64,000 nucleotides of DNA from assembly GCA_022702705.1 (NCBI GenBank), contig CM040423.1, forward strand, positions 42,915,575 to 42,979,574, read 5' to 3'. The notes below the pieces were generated by a model. It saw nothing but the letters and a program-made list of their open reading frames with translations. It made no database searches and had not been told where the DNA came from. The DNA is from Papilionanthe hookeriana x Papilionanthe teres (Eukaryota; Streptophyta; Magnoliopsida; Asparagales; Orchidaceae). Each line of letters begins with the position of its first letter. Within the stretch, counting starts at the first letter, position 1. Both the position numbers and the translations under genes were made by a program. Positions 48,101 to 60,100 of this stretch are shown here, piece after piece.

Positions 48101-51100
48101 TTTCGGAAGTTAAAGTATATCCTTATATATTTACAGGGCACTATTCAACTTGGATTACCAATCATTCAAGGATCATTAGGACTCACGCCTTTGTCGATGT
48201 TGATTGGGATGGTGATCCTACAGATCGCAGCTTTCTTAGATCAACACTATTTCTTGGACAGTAAAAAAGCAATCCACCATCGTTCGTTCCCCTATCAAAG
48301 ATGATATCGAGCTATAGCTACAACGGAGACCAGGATTGTTTGACAACGATGTTTACTCCAAGACTTTCAAATTACTCTTACTACACCTACATCTAGCTAT
48401 TGTGACAATACCTCTGCTATAACACTTGTCGATAATTCGGTGTTCTATGCCCGTACCAAACACATAGAGATTGATTGTCACTATATCAGAGAATGTATCA
48501 ATAACAAAGTTCTTACGGTTCATCATATCAACACTATTGATCAACTCGATGATCTCTTTCACCAAATCTCTTCCCAATTCTCGGTTCAAATTTCTTTGCA
48601 ACAAATTGACAATCTTCTACAAAAATCATCAATTTGAAGGGGGGTATTAATGTATCTTTGCCATCATTGGTCCAATGTATTTGTATATGAACCGCACTGA
48701 TTTCGTTTGTTATTGTCTAGCTACAGTTTAGTTATTGGTCTAGTTATTTTGTATTCTATAAATAGGACTGTGTATGTAAATCGTTTTAGTGCGATGCTAA
48801 TAATGAATTAATTCCATTTCTTCAGTTTCTCTTCTCTGCTATCAATTTGTTTCAATAAACACAAATCTAGCCCTCCATTTCCTCTTTATCCTTTTCTTTC
48901 TTTGCATATACGAAGCCTGCAAGCCACTCTACCACTCAACATTCCACCAGTGGGAAGCAAAAGCTCTGTCTTCTTCTAGTTATCTTCTCAGCCTCATCTC
49001 CTCCGTTATCATCGTTCTCGCCTGCCTTTGACACGATGAGTACAAGATGCTTCTCTTGCACCAACTCCATTGTCGTCTACCATAACTCACAATCAAATGT
49101 CTCCTTTCAAAATTCTAGCATGCATAAATACTATGTTGTTTTGGATCCCAACTCGTAAGTTTTCCTCGTGTCTAGCCGTTTGAGAATTTAATAGTTAGCA
49201 TTTTTAATGCTGGATATTACAAGCCAAGGTTAGGAGCAGGGTATTTCTAGGTAGAAGCTCGTGACCTATGGTGAAAAGAGAAAAAAAGAGGAAAATAATG
49301 TCTCTGAATGCACCAAAACTGCTAGCACAAATCTCAAAGCGGTCAAACGGCCAAGGAGGATGGCTAAAAAATTGAAGCGTCAAACTAAAGAATCATGATC
49401 TGAATCAGCCGTTGGACAAACGATCGCTCGCCTAAGTTAGGCGACATGCAATGTCGGTGGATCCGATCGGCGGACCACGCTGATAATCCCAACTATCTAA
49501 AACTCCTTGTAAGGACGACCGGAGTCGACTGACTTTACTTTGACATGAGCAATCGTCACGCGACCGGTTGCCTGAGTCGATCGAACTCAAACACGTCAGC
49601 TATTGTATTAAACTTAACTTGTAACGCAGATCCGATATTATTAGCGCATTAATTGCATTAAGAGTTATTTCCATAACTGTTCTCTCCTTTCTGTAAATGT
49701 AAAATAAGTCCCTATAAATAGGGAGCCAAAGGACGAATAGAGGGACTTTTCTCCCGACTTCTTTACCCGAAATTCTCTAAGTACTCTACTATCTCTTTCC
49801 TCGTTCTCTACTGACTCTCAAGGCGTGTCTTATCAAAGGACAATCAAGGATTCAAAGCGGAGAGTGTGGACGTGCCCCGACGAGAAGCGGAGCAAACTAT
49901 GAAGGAGAAACCTTACAGAGGGACGTAGCATCCATGGAATTCAATAAAGAAACGGTGTGTCGAGACATCCCAGGAAGAGTTCCAGGTGCTAGGGGCACAG
50001 ATGATGGACCAATTTGAGGCCCTCCGGGTGGTGATGACCCAGAGGAACAATCAACCGCCGCTCTTGGTGGGGGAGTCTTGGGGAGCTCACCCCCAGAGAG
50101 ATCCTCGTGAGAATTCACCCACGCCCAAAGATGAGACTAGTGATCGACTGAGCGGAGGGCAATGGGACTTCCAGCACACCGATAGTATGGGATCCATGCC
50201 AATGATTAGGCATCGGCGGATCGAGGGGGAGCGCCCATCCGACCGACTGCAAGAAGAGCTTTCTCTCGGCGAATCCTAGAAGTTATACCCCCGGCGAAGC
50301 TGAGGATTATTCATTTAGATCCTTACAAGGGGAAGAGTGACCCGACCAACCATATAGCTTCTTTTGATTCATCGGTCGAAGTCCTACAGATCGACGACAC
50401 GATGTAGTGTCGACTTTTCCTGACCACGCTGAAGGAGTCGGCTCTTCAATGGTTCAACAACCTAACGGAGGGAATCATTTTATCCTTCCATGAATTCAAG
50501 AGGCCTAGAACCTCTCATCGTCGGAACCGTCCTAAAACAGAGAATCCACAGCAGTCAATTCAGGTATGACTTGAACTTGCTCAAGCCAAGGTCATTCGTC
50601 GAGGTCTTTGAACTAGCCGACGACGACATCACGCGAAGATCTTATGTGTACTCTTCGGAGATTAAACCGCGAACATTGGGCCGCCGATCGCAGAAGCGGA
50701 AGAGCCAATACGACGGGAAAGGACCAAAGAGTGATCGAGCCAATGACAGACTATAGGACGATAACCCTCAATCCCAAGATAACCAAGGCAACAAGGGTCA
50801 GAGGTAACATTCTGACCAACGGTTGGCTCAGTATTATGAACAACCACACGTGTACCGGGAGATGCAGGATTCGACACAACTTAATGTGTTGTTAGCTGAG
50901 CTAGCCCAGACCATTCAAAATATGGACTATTTCAAGAAGGCCCCTTCATTGAAAACCTCACCGACCCTTCTCAAGCCGAACAAATATTGTGCCTACCACC
51001 GTGACCATGGGCACGATACAAAAGAGTGTTACCATCTCAAGATTTTGATAGAAGAACTCATCAAGACTAGGAAATTGACGAACTTCATTGCAGTCAGAGG

Positions 51101-54100
51101 CCAAACACGGTGATAGTGGAAGGCCTCAGTGAAGGAGCCCACAGATGGACCCTCATAGTTATCTTCGGAGGAGGCTAAGAGTCATCTCGCAGTCTACTCT
51201 AAAGAGACACCGATCAGGAGAGGTATGCTATGCCGCCTCTTACGCTCGCACTCACCCTCCAATCATTCTTACAAATGCATATCTTTTGCTGAAGGGAAAC
51301 CTCAACAACGACGCAATCATCGTTACGATGCTTATAAACAACTATCAGGTGGGTAGCATCCGGGTCGACATTGGAGGTTCGGTGAAAAACCTATAAAATA
51401 GTATTCGACAAGATGAGACTCAAAACCGACCGGTTGGCAACGGTCGAACCGCTATTCGCCTTCTCAGGCGAAAGGAAAGAGGCATTGGGCGTGATTGCTT
51501 TGGTCATCTCGTGAGGTGAGCGAGAGAAGCAGTTCACAAACATGAAAACTTTTTGGTAGTGGAATCTCCACTGAATTACAACGTAATACTCAGTCGGTCA
51601 TTGTTGAATAGTTACAAAGTGATGACTTAAACTTACAAAATAGCAGTTAAATTTTCTGGAGAGGGAGAAATAATCATTGTTTGAGGGAACTGGAGCAGTC
51701 GAGGCTGCTATCTTTGGGCGATTACCAGTGTCAATCACGAGCAGCTCGATATCCAAATCCAAAGGGAAGGGGGTCTCGAGACCAGCGAAACCGTCCTCCG
51801 AGTGCCCGAGACCAAGGAGAGGCTGGTAAAGTTTTTCTGATTAGTGAGAATTTTGATGCAGGACACAAGGACCTGCTGATCTGAACCCTCTGCATGCATC
51901 AGGACGTCTTCGCCTGGACAACTGCAGAAATGACTGGCATCTCTGTCGATGTCAAATGCCATCGGCTCAATATCGTCCCTTTCACTGCACCGGTGCAATA
52001 GAAGCTTTGATCGACTGCAAAAATCATGGTAGAGCCAATAACAGCGGAGGTCCAAAAGCTGAAGGAAGCGGGCTATATCTGGGAGGTGCAGTTTCCTGCT
52101 TGGCTCTCAAACGTAGTGATAGTTTGAAAACCCAACGACAAATGGAGAATGTTAGTCGACTTCACCAACCTAAACGTCGTTTGTCTGATACCTACCCCTT
52201 CCTGCTTGGCTCTCAAACGTAGTGATAGTTTGAAAACCCAACGACAAATGGAGAATGTTAGTCGACTTCACCAACCTAAACGTCGTTTGTCTGATACCTA
52301 CCCCTTGCCAAAAATTGATATATTGGTGGACACAGCGATTAGCTACTCTGTAATGAGTATTCTCGACGCCTTCTCAGACAATCACCATAAAGAAATTCAT
52401 CTGGTCGATGCAGAGAAAACTCCTTTTATTACTACTGAAATCCATACCCACTCGGCCAGAACGTTCCAGTCGGCTATTAAAATTGGCGGTGGAGCTCAGC
52501 GAATATAACATCAAGTATGTTCCCCGATTAGCCATCAACGGGCAGGTGATCGAAGATTTCTTGGCGAACTTCTCCGAGACAAAAGAACAAAATAGAGGAA
52601 GCCCCGTCAGCAATAGAATGTAGGTGATAAACGTCGAAGAAGCTTCTAAGCAGGCCACCACCAGACAAGGATTGGTGCTAAGCAACGCGACTGGAGAACA
52701 CGTCTATCAGTCAATTACAGTGGAGTTTGAGGTTACAAATAACCAGACAAAATATGAAGCATTGATTGCTATGCTTCACTGGGCTTACGAAATAGGCGCT
52801 CGAGATCTACAGGTAAAGTCGGACTCCTTGTTGGTGGTTAATCAAGTCAACGGAGAGTTCGAGGCACGGGATGAAATATTGGCCAAGTACTTTGCCTAGA
52901 AACGAAAGGAAATATGAAGGTTCAAAATCTTTCGTGTAGAGCATGCGAGTCGCGAGGAAAACCACAACGTTGATATTTTGTCCAAACACATTTGTTTGGG
53001 TGGGACTCCACAATGGCTCATCGACCAGTAGTCGAGGAACCAGAAATAACGGAAGTCTTTGTCAAAGGAACTTAAAGTTGGATGGATCGTACATCCTCTA
53101 CCAAGAAACGGGAAAGGTATCAAAAGACGTTACAAACTCATGACTCTTCAAAACCAAGGCTATGTTGTATCTGATGATAGATGGGAAGCTCTTCAGGCGA
53201 TTTGTGACCACAGTGTACCTGCCGGGCCTAAGGGAAGATGAAGCGCTAGATGTTCTCAGGGAGGTGCACTTTTGGAGAATGTAGAAGCCACTCCGAAGAA
53301 TAAACTCTAACGTATCGCGTACAATGACAAGGCTACTTCTATCAGACACTTCTCAAGGATGCTGAAGAATTCTCCAAGAAATGTGAGCAGTGTCAGTAGT
53401 ATGCGCCCCTACATCATCAGACAGCTCGCACGCTTTAATCGATCTCAAGCCCATGGATGTTTGCCACCTGGGGTTTGGACATCCTAGATCTATTTTCCCA
53501 TCTAAAGGTTAGTGCAAGTTTCTCTTAGTAGTTGTCGACTAATTTTCAAGTAGATCGAGGCGAAACCTCTCACCCGAATTATTCCCAAAGTGGTGCAAAA
53601 CTTCATCTGATCGGATCTCATATGTCGATACGGACTGCGACTAGTCATCACCACCGACAATGGGACAGTTTTTGGATCAGCACTTATGAGATTTTTATCC
53701 GAGTCAGGGAACTAATTTGATGTTTGATTTGATCCATGGTCCCAGGATGAATGGACAAACCGAATCAGCCAACAAAATCATCCTGAACTTGCTAAGAAAA
53801 AATGTCAAAGGAGCCAAGAGAAATTAGGCTGACCTACTGCCTTCTGTGTTTTGGGCGATTCGAACGACACCGTGATCAACAACCGACCAAAAACCATTCA
53901 TGCTAACTCATGGAATGGAGGCAGTGTTATCGATCGTGTACAACCATCAAAGCCAAAGGGAAGTCACAGCTGCATCATTCACGGAGAACTTGGCCGAGTG
54001 GCAGGAAGCTAACATCGAGGGCGCAATTTTGGCCCTCGATCTGATAGAAGAAAGGTGAACCAATGTAGCCCCTCGACAAGAAGAAGTTAAAAAGTGATCA

Positions 54101-57100
54101 GCTTGATACTTCAACAAATACATCCGAGAGATAGTGTTTTATCTAGAGACAGTTCTGAAGAAAGTCGATCCAGCCACCCGAGGACAATCGGTAGGAAAAT
54201 TGGACCACACATAAAGTGGGTCATACGTAATAAGCCAAAGTGTATCTTCGAGAGCTTACAAAATTAATACATACGCTGGAAAAGAACTCCCCTGGACGTG
54301 GAGTGGAGACGACTTAAAAAAGTTTTTCCTTATAAGTTTTCATGCAAACATGAAGGGGAGTGTCGTTGCCAATGCATAGATTCAATTGATGTAATGAAAG
54401 TTATGATTAACTAATTTTGCTCAAACATTGTCTAGGTCTCCGCCGACCCCACTTAATGGGATTAAGATTTTTTTTGTATTGTGTTGTATTGTCTAAATCT
54501 CTCGACACTCGGGGGACTCGATCTGATCAATCGAATGGCAGCGGTTGATTTTTGAAGTTCAAGAAACACATGTTCGAGCGGGCAATGTTGAACGATCGTT
54601 TTTAATGTCCGCTAAGATTGGGTTGGTTGAACGAGAGACAACAACAACAAAAAGTCATAATACAAAACGACCGCCCACGCAATATCAAGCGGATGAAACA
54701 AATACAACTTAATAAAATCCGACATTTTATTTATCCCGGTCAAAAGATAAAACATTTAGGTAACAATAAACATGAAAGGTGCAATTACTACAAATTTTTT
54801 ATAAAGGACAAACTGTTAAAGGAATCAAAGGTTTTGTATCGAAACTCACCATCGATTCCTCTTCCTCACTCTCATCGAGAGCACCCATTCTCCTCGCACT
54901 CCATCTTCTCATATCTCCCATAAAACGAAGGAAAGTGTTGAAGCTGGAAAAGTACCAGGGAAAGGGAGTGTTGCAATCGGTTGCTTTTCATGTCCTACCA
55001 TTTGCTGGCGGAAAGGAGACGATCCCACTTTAGGCAACAGTCATCGAACGAATATGGTGCCCACTGATATCGTATCATTAGCTACTTCAAGGGACGCTCC
55101 ATGCGCTCGTGTAGAGGATTTCCATCCAGCGTGATATCCAGATCTACTACCCTCATTAGCTCCTCATAGTCGATCTGACCTCCAATGAAAACTGTCAAAT
55201 GGGCCGATTGCACTCCTTGGGAATGGGTTGCTAGTGCAACATTTCCTCATGGGACACTACGTCGGTTCGTGTGCTAGGGTTACATCAATAGTCCACCTAG
55301 TCTGATGTCGTGCTCGACGTCAAATTGACGAAAATCTCCTCATTTGACACTCAAATCGAAGAAAAAGTAAACTAGCACATGGCTAAAGCGAGGCCCATCG
55401 CTCCTGTCGATAGAAGGTCACCTTCATCTTTGATTCCTTGCAAGGACTCCCTTTATTGTCCACTAACTAGCAATTTTTATTTGAGTGTGAGCGCGATCAA
55501 CGGAGGCCCCCTCCTCCCTTTTTATAAGAGGATGAAATCCCAACAGCTGTCTCCTGACAAAAGCCTATCCAGAACTCACCAAGAAAAGAAAATTGGTATA
55601 TTATTTCTCTTATCCGATATATTTTTTTATTCTTAAATAGAATATTTATAAAATTAGGAAATTCATTAATAGAAAATAAATTTCATTCTAAATGAAAATT
55701 GAAGTTCAGTAGTATATTCATCTTAATATTTCTCTTAAGAAGTCTTAATATTAATAAGAAAGAAGTATTAAGAAAGAAAAAAAAGACAAAAAATCCTAGT
55801 ACTATATTAGTATATACTATATACTCTAAATACTCTTACTAGTACATAGACAGGACAGGTCGGCAGCTGATTTCCCAAAAAGGAAAGTGAAAAAGAATCA
55901 CACATCGCAATCATCACAACCTTTAATATTGATATGCTATGGTCACGTGATAAAGCAGTGATGTCAACCCGCCATAATGTTCGACTGTCGTTCCACACAC
56001 TCAAGGAACTCAACTCGATCAAACACGTTGGAGGAACTGGTCGATGGCTGGATTCAAAACTCAAGGGACACAAGTATGCCAAAAAAATACAATAATAACA
56101 ATAATAAATTTATTGAATACAATAGATCGATTAATTAAGTTTGCACCACATTTGCATTGCAAATTTGAACTACTAAATTCGGAAGGGTCGGGTTCCCAGA
56201 GATGGTTCCCTGCTCATTAGCGACAAAGGTCCGTGAAATAGTATAATGCAAATAATCCTGGAGACAAGTCCCCGAGGGTTGCCCTCGCAAGTGAAAGATC
56301 CGCACCTAGCAAGACAAATAAACCTGACCAAGACAAAGATTCAATCGATCGGTCGATGTATATTATTCGAACGACACAACATAATATTTGACAGCATGAT
56401 TTAACTACCAGTCGACAATTTTAGTCGAAAAACCCTTAAAATTAACAATCGGTTAATATGAAATCGTGTGATATCTAAGATGCAGGATTTAGCCTTGAAG
56501 TTGATAGAAACACATGCTAGCGACAAAATCCGCATTACGTGACAATGATCACCTCATATGGGAGTCTCTCCTGAGGCGACAATCCAACCTAACAAGATAA
56601 GCTAAATATCTCCTTCAACCGACTTATGCGATAAACTCAATTTTGAGATGAGCACAAAATTAATTGAGTCGCAATCGATTCGAAACAAGTTCTAAATAAG
56701 CAAAAACTAACAATTTTTTCCTGTACGGAAAAAAAAATACAAGTATCATTTTCTTTTGACTTCGCAAAAAAAAAAAAAAAGTTTCCTTGAGTCAGGTTCT
56801 AACAGGTGGCCGATCAATCTTCAATATCAAAGGCTTCTATCTCTTTGGAGGATCCTTCGAGCTTGTCCGAAATCAAAGTAGATAACTCATGAGTTGAAGA
56901 ATTTGGGATCGACAAGGCCATTGTGAATGAATCATTGGATGGCATAGTCCACCCTCGCCTAAGCTGCTTTGCCAGACCATCCTTGTGTTCTCCCATGATA
57001 TCAGACAAGGGAACCTTTTCCTTCAGCTTCGTGAACTCTTTCTTCAAGGCTTCCATGGTATAAAAGGATTCTTGATTAGCCTCAAGAGAGTTGTCAGCAG

Positions 57101-60100
57101 CAGGTGGTCTCGATTGTCACGAGCTCTCCCCAGCTCCGCCTCCTGAGAAGCAATCTACATCCGAGCTCTACCCAAAGAACTCTCCGACCTGACCAAGGCC
57201 AATAATGGACAGTGGGCAGCTTGCTGCCATCAAGATGAACAGGTCCACGTTTTGGCAATGTTCTCGACAGCCAATACCTTGCAGAGTTCGACCGAGCTCC
57301 TCAGACCACAACAACTCCATTAGGAGCGATGGCATGCCTTTGTTATCAGCCGACTGTTGAAACCAGTCCTTCAATGTGTTCAAAAGACTGAACCGCTTGT
57401 CGGTGCCGACCAACATCCACTCGTCCCCTCCACTGACGGCCTCCCAATCGAAATCCTTCTTACTCCTTTTCACGGGAGAGAGAGATGAGGCAGCCATTTC
57501 TTCCACTGGCTCCTCTCCTTGCCTACTAGCAGTCTTCTCCTCCGAGGAAGGTGAAGACTCGTAACCGGGAGATGGGGCCGCCTCTTTCAACAACGACACA
57601 AATAAAGAAGGTGTAAGGGGTCTGAAGGCCTTTGTCTGCTTGGACATGGCAATGAAAGAAGAATCACTCACCCGTGAACCCGAGGGGGGTGACGGTAATT
57701 GATGGCGCGTCGTTTGACACGCTAGATTTTGAGGAAAAGGGGGCTGTAGTGGCGGCTTCGCCCGGAATCCCTTCAGAAGCAAATGTTCCCCCATCACCTT
57801 CCCCTGCATCAACAAAATGAGAAACAATTTTTCAAGCAATAATAGTAACCTTGCCGGTCACCGTATCTTGATTAATAACTGTAGTTTCAGACACAAAGGC
57901 AATATATTTCGAGGCCACAGTACTAAGGAGCGGATCCTCATCTTCTACGGAGTTACCTATCGACGAGGGACACTTCTATTTATGTTGCTTGGCAACTAGC
58001 TTCTACTTCACTGCCCTTGCTTGAGCTGCCTCATTGATGTCCGAGAGGTATCATCGATCTTTGGTCATCTCACCCTTCAACATCCGGGTGGTTGTTGCCT
58101 TGGCAGTGTACTATGGAACCGATAGATGGCGACCGGTCAACATCGCCTCAACAATATGCATATTCTTCGAAAGGGACTTCACCTTGTCCCCTGTTGACTT
58201 CAATGGCTCTGTAAGAACACTCAAGTCGCCGGAGCAGAAACCGATCAAAAATTATTTTCTCTAATCATTTATCTTATTTTAAACTCCAAGCAGTTGGAGC
58301 TTTTTACCGATCGAAAATATGACAAAGCCCTCCTTATCGACCTTAAACGAATAGAAGTAACTAAACTAGTCGATCGACCACGAAATGTACTCTTGACGAT
58401 AGAAAAGAACAAATGTCATTATCGCGGCTATGGAATTCAGCAACACTTGAGTCAGAATGACCTCGTATGTATTAAAAACGCTCTGAAGCTCGTCACACAG
58501 GGGAAACCGAAGACCAAACTTAAATTAGTCCCACTAAAAGACCAGATCCTTACCCGTATTGTTTGATGCACGCACCGATCCTAATATCCTCCGAAGGACG
58601 ATGCTGTCGTTAAGAGCGTATTTCCTTTGCAACTTCTCCACATCGTTCTCTGTCAATAAAGAAGGATTGACACTTCCGTTGGAGCCAAAAAGGGCAGGAG
58701 AATATTTGGGAGTCATCGTAAAGAGAAAATGACGACCGAAGGACAAAGAAAGAAAAAGGAACAAAGGCACGGCGAAATAAATCAGAAAACGTAAATGAAA
58801 AAAAAAATGGTCCCTCACTCTATTTATAGAGCGAACACGTGAAACAAGGCGTCACATATGATAAATGTCACACCGAACATCTTATATATATATATATATA
58901 TATAGTTTTATTACAAGTACATCGTTACAAATTCTGAACAAAGTATTTTATAGATGTGTCTTCCAGGGCTTCAGTCGTGACATACCCCCTCTCAGTCAGT
59001 CTTCGGAGAACCAACTCTCCGCCTAATATAATATGTTCCACTCAATCGGCGTAGCACTGAAACGTGCTCCAAAAGGTCGACTCGCGAAGTTCTCCTAGTT
59101 CACACAGCACCGTAGTCAGTCCGCTAAGCAAGATAGCGAACTTCGCTTATAGTAACGCCACCTCCTAGTCCGTGTTGACTAGACGGGTCGACAATTCAGC
59201 AGCAGATATTTAGTTGAACCTTAGACCGCCCCTTCCAAAGGACCGACCACTCCCACCAAAGGTCCAGCTGTGTTCGTTCACCGCTCCGAAAATTCGGAGG
59301 AAAGCTGCCACCAATTGCACTGATCCAACCAAGAGTCATTGAAGTGTTCAAGCGAGGTCGAAAGAGTGGGACCAGCTGCAGGCAAAAGATCAAGTGGTCG
59401 ATGCCCCCCTGCATCGACCAATAGTGGAGACGCGACAATCACACCTTGTGGCCCGACTGCGACAGTGGAAGCGGATTCAGCCGCATCTTTTGATTGTTTG
59501 TTGTCCTCGCGATCCTCCAACCGGATCGATTCATTTGTATTAAGATAATGTCAAGAAATTATTAAAAATTGCTAACGATTAAACAAAATTTTTACATACT
59601 TAAAAATTTGAACATTGAAGAAAGGGCCTTCAAAAGCTCGTCTCTCCATCACAACGAGGCACCTTAATTTTTCTGTGGTGTCGGCTAGGGAGAGCTAGTA
59701 AGCCATTTCCTGCGAACCCTTTTCACCGACTTATATGCCTTCGTCAATCAGGCCCTACTAGCTCTCAACAATCACACCTGCGCCAGGCCCAGTAGCCGGG
59801 TTCCCTTGTCAGGCTTCTTCGACGCTTGCCCCTCGGGACCATAAGATGAGTCGACTTGATCGGCTGACACAAGTTCGGGTCCCAACCGTTTTTCTTTCTT
59901 TACGACCTTTTCTTCTTTACAAAGGCAGGGATCCGAAAACTCGCAATAGCCAAAAGTTCGTGATCCACCTCATCTCAGCTTGTACTGTCAGCCATGATAT
60001 GCCTCCACTATCAAAGAAAAGTTGGCAGCAAAGAACGTAATGTCAATTCTCTGGTCTATTTATAGGGCTCGCTGCGCACAAAATACAATGAAAGTTAGTT

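Noticed and set aside
57376..57564. Plus-strand frame in element F
   Set aside because: Shadow of the longer minus-strand ORF in the same interval.
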